DNA from: Pseudomonadota bacterium
GTDB lineage: Bacteria; Desulfobacterota; Desulfobulbia; Desulfobulbales; SURF-16
NCBI GenBank assembly: GCA_018822545.1
Contig: JAHJKA010000066.1
Span: forward strand, 26,260 to 90,259
Length of the DNA: 64,000 nt
Reading direction: 5' to 3'
In this document: positions 53,797 to 63,845 of the stretch, piece by piece
Layout of the letters: each line of letters begins with the position of its first letter
How positions within the stretch are numbered: position 1 is the first letter of the stretch
Notes under the pieces: generated by a model
What the model saw: the letters and a program-made list of their open reading frames with translations, nothing else
Told to the model about the DNA's origin: nothing
Database searches by the model: none
Program-made: the position numbers and the translations under genes

Positions 53797-54636
53797 TTAG
53801 CTGCTTTGTAAAAATTTGCTCTCTCTGGGGGCGATCACCCAGAAACACCACTGATCTTTACGTGTTCTTTCCAGGAACCGGAGTTTGTCAGCAGGTAACG
53901 CTGCTAACAGTTCTGGTTCCATAGATTTAACAAAGCCGGAGAGGATATAGAGATTGCCCTGCCAGAAGCTTGATGTTTGAAAAAGTTCTTCAAGCAGACC
54001 TCTGTAAAGGTTTGCAACCACTAAGTCCACTCCCTTCGTCTGAGGTGTATGGCTGCGCAGATCTGTTTCCTGAATTGAAATCACGGTTTCTAACTTGTTA
54101 TAGGTGCAATTTGCCTGGGCGACCTTGCAGGCCAGAGGATTGTTGTCAATGGCGGTAATCTGCTCTACACCGTGTTTGGCTGCTGCAATGCTGAGCAGGC
54201 CGGTACCGGTTCCCAAATCAAGCATGGTTGTGATTGAAAGCTCCGGGGTCTTGACATATTTGTCAACGAGCTGGAGACAGGTTCGGGTGGAGGGGTGAAA
54301 GCCTGATCCGAAAATCACACTGGGATCAAGGATAATATCGGCATCTTCTTCATCCCAAACAGGCGCCACCGTAAAAGACCCTGCCTGGAAACGTGAAATC
54401 TGTTGACCTGCCTCCCAATCCTCATAGTCAAGATCGGCCTGATAGATAACTTCGCAGTGGTTGGCATGGCAGATTCGGGCAATAAGATCATCCTTGTTGC
54501 AATGGAAAAAGAGAATTGCGGTATTATCCTCAATCCAGACGCCAATGATATCCGGGTCTTCAACCTTGGGGATGTTCATCATGTCAAGGTAGTAGACAAA
54601 GAGACGATTATATTTGGTGTAGGGGCTTTTTAACAT
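53797..54636 (-). CDS. prmA: PrmA-like ribosomal protein L11 methyltransferase
   Basis: The 279-residue protein has the PrmA layout: a less conserved N-domain and a Rossmann methyltransferase domain with DPSVIFGSGFHPSTR, the SAM loop LDLGTGTGLLSIAA, the acidic IDNNPLA and the VVANLY motif (NxxY/L-type). PrmA methylates ribosomal protein L11. The N-terminal domain is divergent, so substrate identity is slightly uncertain. Confidence 0.85.
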   Translation of the reverse strand: MLKSPYTKYNRLFVYYLDMMNIPKVEDPDIIGVWIEDNTAILFFHCNKDDLIARICHANHCEVIYQADLDYEDWEAGQQISRFQAGSFTVAPVWDEEDADIILDPSVIFGSGFHPSTRTCLQLVDKYVKTPELSITTMLDLGTGTGLLSIAAAKHGVEQITAIDNNPLACKVAQANCTYNKLETVISIQETDLRSHTPQTKGVDLVVANLYRGLLEELFQTSSFWQGNLYILSGFVKSMEPELLAALPADKLRFLERTRKDQWCFWVIAPRESKFLQSS

Positions 54637-54752
54637 TTCAGGATGGGATGGCGATCAGGAGAAGTATTTCTTTCAGGGCTGAGAGTTACGGGCGGAACCT
54701 ACAAGTCTGGCGAGGGTAATGGAACGGGTGAGATTGTAATCATAGCAAGATG

Positions 54753-57700
54753 CTAGCGTATCAGGTCTACTCGGCCTAAAATAAAATCTGCTCTATTGCC
54801 GGCAAGGCCAGCCCCGGTGGTCGGAACCACTGAGGTGTCTGGAGAAATGAGGATACGGTTTTCGGGTATTCCATACTCGGCAATCAGGATTTCTTTAAGA
54901 CGACGACAGCGCTGTTTGGCTAAGGTCAGAAGTTCTTCCTTGGAAACCGTGAGAAGAGCAGAGGCGTCTCCAGGTATAGGCAGGACCGGCGGCGTTTCGA
55001 TTTCCTCCTTGACGTAGGAGCCAATAATCTCTGTGCTCAGGGAATGTTGAAGGGCGAGTCTCTTTTTCTCCTCTTCATCCCGTTTTATCTTGAGCAGGGC
55101 ATCCCTATCCTCAGTGCCGGAACTGTACCCTTTCACCGTCACACTCAAAAGGGGGCGGGCAGTCAGAATATCTTTAATGGCAAGCAGAGTAGGCAGTCCT
55201 TGCGAGGTTGGCTCTGTGGCGCCAGCTTCAAACAAAACATGATCGGGGGCAGGCTTTGTGGAATCATAAAACCCCGTAAGCAGCGAGAAGGGTGATACTG
55301 AGGCTTTACTGATCAGGTTACGTATTTTTTTGCCATAGGCACGGTAAAAGGTATAGGACGGATCTGTCATGTCACCGATAACCGGCAGATCCAGTTTGAT
55401 GCTGAGATTATTGTCTGTCACCAGGGCGATACTGGTTGGAAACTGTTTGTTGCCAAGATCTTTAGCTCCCAAAGTGAGGTGGCGCAGCGTTAAAAGTGTA
55501 TCGGCATTCACCTTGCCGGCTGATTCCTTATAAGAGACAGCAAAATCAAAGATGCCGCCTGAAAGTTCATGGCCTACCATCGGTTCAAGATAAGGGATGA
55601 ACGGATCCAGGGTTTGACCGACAAGAGAGACGCTGAAAGCGGCGCCAAAACTTTCACTAAAGAGATTAATGGAACCCTTGGCGAACAGGGACGCCTGGTC
55701 ATCATTGGTAGCAGAGATGTCGAGGCCTAAAGAGTTATCAGTGGTGTTTGTGAGATGGGTAAGGGTGCCATGAATACCGCTAAGGCTTTTAGTGAATGGC
55801 GGATTCAAGGTTGTGTCACTGAAGTGAAGAAAGCTATTTTTAAGTGTTATTTTATTTACGGTCAAATTGCCCTGGGGCATTTCGTCAGGTTTGCTTGGGT
55901 GGAAAAAAAGTACGGAGAGTGAGTCGACATCTTTAGAGAGGGTGGTAACGACAGAAAGGGTGTCAAGGTCAAGGGTGTCGATCTGCAAACTGAAAGGCTT
56001 AAGGCCAAGATGTATTTTGGGGGCCGAAGCCTTTTTGAGACTAATCAGCATTTCCGTGGTTGATTTTTTGTGAACCTGAAAATTGGCAAGGGAGGCATGG
56101 CCTGTAAAAGAATAGTCAGCCAGGGAGAACGTGCCAAGGCCATCAAGGAGGCCATTATGGCTTTTGGCCGCGAACCACTCTATTTTTTTTGCAGACAAGA
56201 TGTCGAGCGGAACATGACTCATTGTGAGTTGAAGGTTGCCGGTAAGAGGCGTCAGGGAAAGATCGCCTTGGAGTTGGCATTGGCCGTTTTTGGGGAGGCC
56301 AAGGGTTGCATCAATTTTCCCCATTTTATGAGCTTTTGTGCCAAAACCAGAAGCGTTGAATTCAATAAGCTTAACCGGAAGTTCAGCCATCTCTTGGAAT
56401 GAGAAGTCATGGAGCAGAAGAGTGCCGTTTTTTATTTCCAGTTCTGTAAATGGTTCTGCTTCAGCGTTATTGTCCCGGGACAAAATCTGGGTAAGAAAAC
56501 CCGTGTCAGCAGGAGAGAAATAACCAAGGAGGCCTGACAGGGACATCTTGCCCAAGGAAGAGGGTAAGGGGCCGGAGGACAAAGTCGCATCAGTAAAGAA
56601 GCCTTGATCGATATGAAGCCATTTTTTACCCTGGTAGAGTATGTCAAGGTTGGTGGCTGAACCCTTGAGTTTGCTGAGGCTAAATATGGTATTCTGCGTA
56701 TCAGCAACGCGAAGCTGTAAGGTGGTTTCAGCCTTGTCTATTATCCCTGAACTGAGAGTGACGCCGAAGTCTGTGGGTAGATAGGAATTGAGAGCCGCCA
56801 CCGGGAGATTGTGGAGGATGAGAAGTCCATCGACGCTCCCTTTGTTTAAGGAGAGCTTGCCCTGGCTGGCGATTCTTGTCAGGCGACTTGTTACGCAGTT
56901 GAGGGCATAGGTGTGGATGTCATCCTCCTTGATGGTCCGATCCATGCTGAGGTTTATTTCATTGAAGATTGTCCCGAACCCCCCTTGCACTTTTTGGTCA
57001 ATATAGGAGAGGCGACCGTTTTTAACGACAAGGGTTTCAAGTTTGATTGATGCCTCAGCGCTTGCCGCCTGTTCTTGGTCGGCACCTGGGAAAATATAGG
57101 TGCCATCCTTTTGTCTCTGGAGCTGGATTTCGGGCTGATCAAGGATGAGCTTGGTGATGGTCAGTTGGGAGAGTAAAGGGGCAAAACGTATGGAGAAATT
57201 GGCGTAAGCAATCTTGTTTTCAACCTTTTCGGGGCTATGGAGCCAGATATCATGGCCAACCCCTGAGCCGCTGATCTCAAAATGGTAGGATTTATCAGGG
57301 GAGATCCGGTAGTCGACCAGAAGCTCCATGTCGGCTTCGCCCTTGGTGATCAGGCCCGGCAAAGGTGGCGGCAGGTAGGTGAGATAATCGGCGAGATTAA
57401 TTTTTTCCAGAGTGAAGGTGAGGCGGGTGTTTTGGCCGTCGGCTGAGCTTTCGCTTCGGCCTCCTACAGAGACGGGGCTACCGTTAACTATGGCGGAAAA
57501 ATGTGGCGATATTGCTGTGGATGTGTTGTCACTCTTTGGCAGCAAAAAGCTTATTTCTTCAAGGGTATGTTGACTGTCTGATGTCTGGTCTGTGAAGATG
57601 AGACGGCTGTTTGTAAGGTTTATGTCCCCTGCCTGGATAACGGGAGCAAGGCGGGCCAAATTCAAGGATGTTTCAGATGCAGCCAGTTTGGAAAAAATGG

Positions 57701-58283
57701 TGGTGATGTTAAACCGGCCATCTTTCTGGCGGATCAGATGCACAAAGGCACTGTTGCAGCGTACTGATTTAATCAGTTGGTTATTTTTTAGAAAAAAGAA
57801 GGGGTTGATCCGGCCCTCGAGTCTGCCGAAAGAAAGGACGGGATCAACCTTGTCATCGGCAACGCTAAGGTCCGGACCGATTATCCCATTTTTCAGGGTA
57901 ATTTTGAGGGTATAGGGATTAACATGGGCCGAGCCGATGGTAACCGGCCTGTTAAGTTTTTGGGCCAGAACCTTGGGTAAAGTTGTTGTTAGTAGATAGG
58001 GCGCTAAAAGAAACCCGACCAGGGAATAGAGGACAAGGGCCAAGACCAGAATAATACTGATTTTTTTCCAGGGGCCCTGGGAATGATTGGGCAGCATGCG
58101 ACGATAGACGCTGCCATGCCGGTGGGGCATGGAACTCCAGGGAGCGTTGTCTTCCCTGTCGCTGGACTCAGCGTCAACACGGCCTTCGCCAAGGGGGCTG
58201 GGGCCGGTGATATCCCCTTTGTGTGGGTGTTTGTCACCAGCTGAGGTGAGGGGGAAATCCCCCGTGTTCTGATTAGTGGTCAT
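54753..58283 (-). CDS. DUF748/AsmA-like giant envelope protein
   Basis: The 1176-residue protein has a polar N-terminal tail of about 75 residues and one TM helix (about 76-97, ILVLALVLYSLVGFLLAPYL). A very long beta-rich periplasmic region of AsmA/TamB/DUF748 type begins with LNRPVTIGSAHVNPYTLKI. The C-terminus has an OmpA-like flavour (VLFEAGATEP...VTVKGYSS...NRILISPDT). Relatives are thought to bridge lipids between membranes. The start may lie at a later Met because the first ATG has a weak ribosome site. Confidence 0.82.
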   Translation of the reverse strand: MTTNQNTGDFPLTSAGDKHPHKGDITGPSPLGEGRVDAESSDREDNAPWSSMPHRHGSVYRRMLPNHSQGPWKKISIILVLALVLYSLVGFLLAPYLLTTTLPKVLAQKLNRPVTIGSAHVNPYTLKITLKNGIIGPDLSVADDKVDPVLSFGRLEGRINPFFFLKNNQLIKSVRCNSAFVHLIRQKDGRFNITTIFSKLAASETSLNLARLAPVIQAGDINLTNSRLIFTDQTSDSQHTLEEISFLLPKSDNTSTAISPHFSAIVNGSPVSVGGRSESSADGQNTRLTFTLEKINLADYLTYLPPPLPGLITKGEADMELLVDYRISPDKSYHFEISGSGVGHDIWLHSPEKVENKIAYANFSIRFAPLLSQLTITKLILDQPEIQLQRQKDGTYIFPGADQEQAASAEASIKLETLVVKNGRLSYIDQKVQGGFGTIFNEINLSMDRTIKEDDIHTYALNCVTSRLTRIASQGKLSLNKGSVDGLLILHNLPVAALNSYLPTDFGVTLSSGIIDKAETTLQLRVADTQNTIFSLSKLKGSATNLDILYQGKKWLHIDQGFFTDATLSSGPLPSSLGKMSLSGLLGYFSPADTGFLTQILSRDNNAEAEPFTELEIKNGTLLLHDFSFQEMAELPVKLIEFNASGFGTKAHKMGKIDATLGLPKNGQCQLQGDLSLTPLTGNLQLTMSHVPLDILSAKKIEWFAAKSHNGLLDGLGTFSLADYSFTGHASLANFQVHKKSTTEMLISLKKASAPKIHLGLKPFSLQIDTLDLDTLSVVTTLSKDVDSLSVLFFHPSKPDEMPQGNLTVNKITLKNSFLHFSDTTLNPPFTKSLSGIHGTLTHLTNTTDNSLGLDISATNDDQASLFAKGSINLFSESFGAAFSVSLVGQTLDPFIPYLEPMVGHELSGGIFDFAVSYKESAGKVNADTLLTLRHLTLGAKDLGNKQFPTSIALVTDNNLSIKLDLPVIGDMTDPSYTFYRAYGKKIRNLISKASVSPFSLLTGFYDSTKPAPDHVLFEAGATEPTSQGLPTLLAIKDILTARPLLSVTVKGYSSGTEDRDALLKIKRDEEEKKRLALQHSLSTEIIGSYVKEEIETPPVLPIPGDASALLTVSKEELLTLAKQRCRRLKEILIAEYGIPENRILISPDTSVVPTTGAGLAGNRADFILGRVDLIR

Positions 58284-58731
58284 GGCTATATATACGCCTT
58301 AGGAGGCGATTAAACGAGGGATGGGTCAGTATGAAAAACATCTAACCAGGTCTCAGTTGGATTCAAAAGATAAAAGAAGAGCCGTCAAGATACTCGCAGG
58401 GTATTGAGTGGACCAGTAACATGTCCTGAGAATCTCAGATGGGAAAAATGGCTCGTTTCCAGTCACACTCTATGCTAATCTGTCTGAGTCTTGAAAGCAA
58501 CAGCATTAATTCTTTTCGGGGCCTTGTACAGCAAGGGAAGAGCGTCGTTTACTTTGTTAGAACAAGAGCTGAATTCCTGTGGTCTGTGGTCTGAATGTGC
58601 AGTTCTTTCCATGGAATTGGAAATAACGACGATTTGGAAATTTATAATTTGCTGTAATTATAGGATATTTCTACTCGGCTGTTTGGGCTGCAGAGCTGAG
58701 GTATCCACGAAGAAAGAAGGGATTACTATAT
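58284..58731. other. intergenic, no gene seen
   Basis: Lies between the divergent DUF748 and acyltransferase genes. No open frame with a ribosome site and no repeat was found. Confidence 0.4.
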
Positions 58732-59466
58732 ATGGCGGTACTGTCTTATCTGCGCGGTCTCTTGACTGTCGTTTTTGTATTCATAATGACACCCCTTTCG
58801 AGTTTGCAGGCTCTTTTCTATCTTCTTGTCTTTCGGACCAGTGAAAAGACAGCGCAAGCGGCCCCGACAACCTGGGCCAAAATGATTTTGGCTGTCAGTG
58901 GCGTCAAGGTCAGGGTGGAAGGCATGGAAAAACTTGAACCTGGCAAATCGTATATTTTTGCGGCCAACCATCAAAGCCAGTTTGATATCTTTTGTTTACA
59001 GGGACGTTTCGGCTGGGATTTCCGATGGCTTGCTAAGAAAGAACTTTTTCAGATTCCAATTTTCGGACCGGCCCTGCGGCGGAGCGGCAATATTCCGGTG
59101 GATCGCACCAGTGGCCGCCAGGCCATGAAAAGCCTGGCAGAGGCTGCCGAACGTATTAAGGGCGGCACCTCCGTTGTCATTTTTCCCGAAGGGACACGGA
59201 GTGTAGACGGTACGCTGCAGACCTTCAAGGCAGGCGGTATGGTGATTGCCATCAAGGCCGGCGTTGGAGTTGTACCCATGGCCATCTGTGGGTCAAGGCG
59301 AGTGCTGCCCAAGGGCAGGCTTGTGCCCCGGTCTGGTGAAGTGGTGATCCGCCTAGGTGAACCGGTGGATGCCAGTGCCTATACTCTGAAAGAAAAGCAG
59401 GATCTTGCCGATCATCTGCGCGCGCAGGTGGCGAATCTCCTGGGACAGGAATGCCCTGTGTCATGA
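58732..59466 (+). CDS. plsC: 1-acyl-sn-glycerol-3-phosphate acyltransferase (PlsC)
   Basis: The 244-residue protein has an N-terminal hydrophobic segment, the catalytic HX4D box in NHQSQFD and the substrate box FPEGTRS, with GNIPVDR between them. It makes phosphatidic acid in phospholipid synthesis. Its stop codon overlaps that of the convergent LD-carboxypeptidase gene within TCATGA. Confidence 0.95.
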   Translation: MAVLSYLRGLLTVVFVFIMTPLSSLQALFYLLVFRTSEKTAQAAPTTWAKMILAVSGVKVRVEGMEKLEPGKSYIFAANHQSQFDIFCLQGRFGWDFRWLAKKELFQIPIFGPALRRSGNIPVDRTSGRQAMKSLAEAAERIKGGTSVVIFPEGTRSVDGTLQTFKAGGMVIAIKAGVGVVPMAICGSRRVLPKGRLVPRSGEVVIRLGEPVDASAYTLKEKQDLADHLRAQVANLLGQECPVS

Positions 59467-60378
59467 GTCATGACAGGGCACCGTCCAACTCAAGGTGCCC
59501 GAATTCGAGTCCATCACAACCTGGCTGCCAATGGGCATCGTCATGTTGTGCTGACCATGTCCCACCGGGAAATTTCCCCAGATGGGGATGTTCTCATCTC
59601 GTGTCAGCTCTGCAACCCGCTGCCATATCATTTCTTGATCACCACACTCTGTGAATCTCCCTAGGATAATACCGCCGAGATTACTCAACAAACCCGCCAG
59701 GGAAAGTTGGGTGAGGAAGCGGTCAATGCGGTATGGGGCTTCACCAATATCTTCCAGAAAAAGAATCGAATCTTGCCAGCGGGGTTGAAAGGGGGTGGCC
59801 AGGAGATGGGTCATGGTGGCCAGATTGCCGCCGACCAGAAATCCTTTGGCCGTGCCAGGCCTGATTATTTCCAGACTTTTAGCTTTGAGCGGTGGGGGGA
59901 TCGGCTGGGTCAGGCTCTGAAGCATCATCTCCAGGGAGTGTTTATCTGATCGAGCCAGGGTGGTCAGGTTGGGGCCGTGAAAGGTGATAAGGCCTGTTTT
60001 GGCCGTGATGACGTTTAACAGGGCGCTGATATCGCTAAAGCCAATCAGTATTTTTGGCGTCTCCTTAATAATGTCATAGTCCAATTGACCAAGAAGGCGC
60101 AAGGTGCCATAGCCGCCGCGAATGGCCATGATCGCCTTGACTTCCGGATCTTGCCAGAGCTCATGAAAGATTTCCAGCCTCTCTTGATCAGAGCCTGCCA
60201 AGAAAGGAAGGGCCGATCCTGGCAGCAGAGTTTTGGTTTGGAAGCCAAATTCGCGGAGGATGGTCGTGCCTTTGTGGAAATCATCCTCCTGATGAGGGCC
60301 GGCCAGGGGGGCCAAGCCAATGACATCTTTTGCCTTCAGGGCCGGAGGCAGGAGAGGGCTGTTAACGGTTGCGTTCAT
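59461..60378 (-). CDS. ldcA: LD-carboxypeptidase (peptidase S66)
   Basis: The 305-residue protein has S66 signatures: IRGGYGTLRLL, the nucleophile Ser in GFSDISALL, Glu in LFLEDIGEAPYRIDR and the His in PVGHGQHN. It trims D-Ala from murein tetrapeptides during recycling (or MccF-type self-immunity in relatives). It overlaps the upstream coaX gene by 17 bp. Confidence 0.92.
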   Translation of the reverse strand: MNATVNSPLLPPALKAKDVIGLAPLAGPHQEDDFHKGTTILREFGFQTKTLLPGSALPFLAGSDQERLEIFHELWQDPEVKAIMAIRGGYGTLRLLGQLDYDIIKETPKILIGFSDISALLNVITAKTGLITFHGPNLTTLARSDKHSLEMMLQSLTQPIPPPLKAKSLEIIRPGTAKGFLVGGNLATMTHLLATPFQPRWQDSILFLEDIGEAPYRIDRFLTQLSLAGLLSNLGGIILGRFTECGDQEMIWQRVAELTRDENIPIWGNFPVGHGQHNMTMPIGSQVVMDSNSGTLSWTVPCHDS

Positions 60379-61132
60379 AGATAAGGCGGAGACCCTCCAG
60401 GGTCAGTTCCGGGACGACGTGTTTGATGCTGGGGGCGAACGGGGCAACCAGGGCGGCCATGCCTCCGGTGGCGATGACCAGGGGCGGGTTCGGAAATTCT
60501 TTACTTAAGCGGGCCGTAATGCCCTCAACCAATCCTCCATAACCAAACAACACCCCTGACTTGATGGCATCGCTGGTATTGGTGGCAATGGCAGTTTTCG
60601 GAGGGGTGGAGATATCCACCTTGGGAAGCTTGGCAGTCTGGGAGCTCAAGGCCTCAAGGGAAATACCCATGCCCGGGGCAATGGCGCCGCCAAGATATTC
60701 GCCCTTATCTGACACGCAGTCAAAGGTGATGGCCGTACCAAAGTCGGCAATAATAAGAGCCCGATGATAGCGCTGAAAACCGGCCAGGGCATTGATGATC
60801 CTGTCGGCCCCGACCTCTTGGGGATTATCGGTGAGAATAACGACTCCGGTATCCACATGGGCATCACCGATAATCAGAGGAGTAAGGGAGAGGCGGTTAT
60901 GACCAACTCCACGCCAGGCTGCCTTCAGGGTCGGCACCACAGAGCCAACCACCATAGCGCTTAAATCAGAGAGGGAGAGGTCTTTTAAGCCAAGCAGAGA
61001 GAGCAGGAGAACGGTGAGCTCATCGGCAGTGGCATGGCGATCGGTCTTGACCCGGAAATGACAGAGGAGCTCTGTGTCACGGTAGAGACCGAGAACGGTC
61101 TGACTATTGCCTATGTCAATTGTTAGAAGCAT
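60362..61132 (-). CDS. coaX: type III pantothenate kinase (CoaX)
   Basis: The 256-residue protein has the ATP motif TIDIGNSQT, the pantothenate region GADRIINALAG, catalytic Asp in IADFGTAITFDCVS and GGAIAPGMGI. It is the first step of CoA synthesis and needs a monovalent cation. Full length for the family; co-transcribed with the LD-carboxypeptidase gene. Confidence 0.96.
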   Translation of the reverse strand: MLLTIDIGNSQTVLGLYRDTELLCHFRVKTDRHATADELTVLLLSLLGLKDLSLSDLSAMVVGSVVPTLKAAWRGVGHNRLSLTPLIIGDAHVDTGVVILTDNPQEVGADRIINALAGFQRYHRALIIADFGTAITFDCVSDKGEYLGGAIAPGMGISLEALSSQTAKLPKVDISTPPKTAIATNTSDAIKSGVLFGYGGLVEGITARLSKEFPNPPLVIATGGMAALVAPFAPSIKHVVPELTLEGLRLIYERNR

Positions 61133-61278
61133 TTTTTATGGAAAACTCAAAGGGCTGTGTTTCATTGTACTTTCAAGTGATAATGTGAAAAAATATACTC
61201 AAGATAGTACACCATGGTTTTTTTACCGGCCAGTGCATTTATCGCTCTTTCCGCTAACCCTACCAGAATCTTTTTGCA

Positions 61279-62355
61279 ATGGGCACACCGCTCTTTAAAA
61301 TACTCATCGTTGACGATGAGCCCCTCGTTCAAATTCTGATTACCCAGATCCTTGAACCGCGAGGGATGTATGAAGTTGAGACGGCTTCGTCAGGCGAAGA
61401 GGCCCTGCTGACCTTGAGTGCTTTTAATCCTGACATTATTCTCCTTGATGTAGAGATGGCAGGCATGGATGGCTATACTGTCTGTCGGCAGATTCGGGCT
61501 GATGCAAAGTATCGATTTACAAAAATTATCATGGTTTCCGGTTGTGACCGCACGGAAGAAAGGCTGCACGGCTATGAGGCAGGTGCAGATGATTATATAA
61601 CCAAACCCTTTGAAGAGCAGGAATTTCTGGCGAAGGTCAAGGTCTATACCCGTCTCAAGCATCGGGAAGAGGTTGATCAGGTCAAGGGAGATCTTTTGAG
61701 GTTGCTTACCCATGAAACCATGACGCCGATTAATGGTATCTTGGGTTGCAGTGAAATTCTTCTTGCCGATTCCAGTTTGGAGGCAGGGCATCGCGAACTG
61801 GTGACGATGATTGTCTCGGCAGGGCGGCAGCTTAATCGCTTCCTGCAAAATGCCATCCTCTTGAGTAAACTCAAGGCAGGACTGGCCTTGACCATGAGTT
61901 TTGAGCCGGTGGTGGCCCTTGTTAAACATATTGTCGCTGAGTGCGCCATGCGCTATGAAGAGAAAGATATCCAGGTTTCAGTGCGTGGCAGTGAAAAATT
62001 GCAGTTTGAGGCAGATTGGCCTTTGCTGAGCTATGCCATTATGGCCATTATCAGCAATGCCATGAAGTTTTCACCGGTGGCAGGGCATGTGACGGTTGAT
62101 GTCGGCACCGAGAATAATTTCTGCTGTATCGTGGTCGATGATCAAGGGTGCGGCGTTGATCAAGAGAGAAAGGGCCGTATTTTTGAGGAATTTTCCATCT
62201 CCGACGTCACCCATCACAAACGTGGCCAGGGTCTCAGTATGGCCATCAGTTATCGGATCTGCAGCCGTCATGGTGGGGATATTGCTGTCCGTGATAATCC
62301 AGCTGGGGCCGGCAGCCGTTTTAGAATGACAATACCCATGGGCGTGAGCGAGTAA
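61279..62355 (+). CDS. receiver-histidine kinase hybrid
   Basis: The 358-residue protein has an N-terminal receiver (IVDDEP, phospho-Asp in IILLDVEMAGMDG, Lys in TKPFEEQ). It then has a HisKA-like helix with His in LLTHETMTPINGI and HATPase_c (NAMKFSP, DDQGCGV, GQGLSMAI). The order receiver-kinase is typical of cytosolic relay proteins. The H-box lacks the usual E-L/I-R-x-P-L consensus. It overlaps no neighbour; cutA starts 3 bp later. Confidence 0.88.
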   Translation: MGTPLFKILIVDDEPLVQILITQILEPRGMYEVETASSGEEALLTLSAFNPDIILLDVEMAGMDGYTVCRQIRADAKYRFTKIIMVSGCDRTEERLHGYEAGADDYITKPFEEQEFLAKVKVYTRLKHREEVDQVKGDLLRLLTHETMTPINGILGCSEILLADSSLEAGHRELVTMIVSAGRQLNRFLQNAILLSKLKAGLALTMSFEPVVALVKHIVAECAMRYEEKDIQVSVRGSEKLQFEADWPLLSYAIMAIISNAMKFSPVAGHVTVDVGTENNFCCIVVDDQGCGVDQERKGRIFEEFSISDVTHHKRGQGLSMAISYRICSRHGGDIAVRDNPAGAGSRFRMTIPMGVSE

Positions 62356-62358
62356 ACC

Positions 62359-62688
62359 ATGAAAAAAGAATATGTCCAGGTGCTAACAACCTTGGCACGT
62401 AAAGAAGATGCGGAGCGGCTGGCACACCACCTTGTTGAACAGCGGTTGGCAGCTTGCGTCCAGGTGAGTGGTCCTCTCGAAAGTTATTATCAGTGGCAGG
62501 GTAAACTGGAACATGAGCAGGAGTATCAATTACAGATTAAAAGTCGCCTTGACCTGTATGCGTTGCTGGCTGCTGAGATCAAGAAAAATCACCCCTATGA
62601 GACCCCGGAGATTTTGGCACTGCCCATTGTCGCCGGGAGTGACGATTATCTCAGTTGGCTTGATACGGAGCTCCGGGAAATACCATGA
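62359..62688 (+). CDS. cutA: CutA divalent-cation tolerance protein
   Basis: The 109-residue protein is full length for CutA with VLTTLARKEDAERLAHHLVEQ, the AACVQV strand, YYQWQGK and HPYETPEILALP. CutA forms stable trimers; its role in metal tolerance is not fully settled. Its last four bases overlap the start of the next gene (ATGA). Confidence 0.95.
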   Translation: MKKEYVQVLTTLARKEDAERLAHHLVEQRLAACVQVSGPLESYYQWQGKLEHEQEYQLQIKSRLDLYALLAAEIKKNHPYETPEILALPIVAGSDDYLSWLDTELREIP

Positions 62689-62885
62689 GTGAGGATGGAG
62701 TCAAAAAAAGGCGGCGTCAGAAAAACTATCAATGCCAGTGCTGTAAAAAAGAAATGCCGTATTGTTTCAACTGTCCCTGCGGCTTCCAGATCTGTGAACC
62801 CTGTTTTCAAGAAAATCTCTGGGGTATTTCCAATGGCCCCACCTGGGTGTGCCCTGATTGTGGGCGGATCAGGATGACCTATTGA
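62685..62885 (+). CDS. small zinc-ribbon protein
   Basis: The 66-residue protein has paired Cys motifs (CQCC, CFNCPCGFQICEPC, CPDC) able to bind two zinc ions, and a Lys/Arg-rich start. It overlaps cutA by 4 bp and so is translationally coupled. No named family recognised; nucleic-acid or protein binding is possible. Confidence 0.75.
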   Translation: MSEDGVKKRRRQKNYQCQCCKKEMPYCFNCPCGFQICEPCFQENLWGISNGPTWVCPDCGRIRMTY

Positions 62886-63020
62886 GATTTGAATATCCTC
62901 GAACAAGGGATTTTGAATGGTGAATGGTGGAAGTCATCTGATTTAACAAACTGCTCTCCTTCAACATTTCAGTTAGGCGCCGGAAGAGTTCCCTGGTGGG
63001 AACAGGCCTGAACAGGCCCA

Positions 63021-63845
63021 TTATTTTGGCGAATCAAGCCATTTATAATGCAGCAAGGGCCCCTGGCCCTGGCCGATTTTCTCTTTTTGACTCCTCGCCA
63101 ACAGGGTGTCCACGTAAGATACGGCTGCTTCAAACGCCTGCTGATAACTCGCCGTGCGGCTGTGATAGGCGGCAAAGGCGCTGGCAAAGGTACAGCCGGT
63201 GCCATGGGTGTTGGTGGTTTGGCGCCGTGGGTGACGGGTCATGCTACTGTGCACGGTTTGCCCTGAGCCTGATTTTTCCAGGAGGATATCGACAACTTCC
63301 TGGCCTTTTTCATTGAGATGGCCTCCCTTGATGCACAGCGCCCTGATGTTTGCGTAGCGCTTCATGAGAACCCGGCCGGCCTGTTCGGCTTGTGTTTCAC
63401 TCGTCACAGAAAGTTGGCTCAGGCTGGCAAGTTCGGAGATGTTGGGGGTCAACACCGATACGCGTGCCAAAAGCGGGGCCAGGACTGCAGCCGCATCAGC
63501 ATCAAGCAGGGGCTGGCCTGTCGAGGATTTGAGCACCGGGTCGAAAATGATCTCGCCGGCAAAATCTTTGAGGATTTCGGCCAGGGTGGTGATGATCTCG
63601 GCCGTAGCCGTCATACCGATCTTAATATGGCTTGGCGGCATATCGCTTAATACCGCCGCGACCTGATCGGCAACAAGCTGAGGGGGCAGGGGGTGGCAAT
63701 GGCTGACTCCCAGGGTGTTTTGGCAGGTGATGGCAGTGATGGCTGCTGCCCCATAGCAGCCAAGAGTGGTAATGGTTTTCAGGTCAGCCTGGATGCCGGC
63801 TCCTCCCGAAGGATCGGAGCCGGCAATGGTTAAGATTATCTTCAT
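63021..63845 (-). CDS. thiD: hydroxymethylpyrimidine/phosphomethylpyrimidine kinase (ThiD)
   Basis: The 274-residue protein has the PfkB/ThiD features: TIAGSDPSGGAGIQADLKT, GCYGAAAITAITCQNT, SVLTPNISE, LCIKGGH and the catalytic GTGCTFASAFAA. It phosphorylates HMP and HMP-P for thiamine synthesis. Its ATG overlaps the stop of the upstream SlyD-like gene. Confidence 0.96.
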   Translation of the reverse strand: MKIILTIAGSDPSGGAGIQADLKTITTLGCYGAAAITAITCQNTLGVSHCHPLPPQLVADQVAAVLSDMPPSHIKIGMTATAEIITTLAEILKDFAGEIIFDPVLKSSTGQPLLDADAAAVLAPLLARVSVLTPNISELASLSQLSVTSETQAEQAGRVLMKRYANIRALCIKGGHLNEKGQEVVDILLEKSGSGQTVHSSMTRHPRRQTTNTHGTGCTFASAFAAYHSRTASYQQAFEAAVSYVDTLLARSQKEKIGQGQGPLLHYKWLDSPK

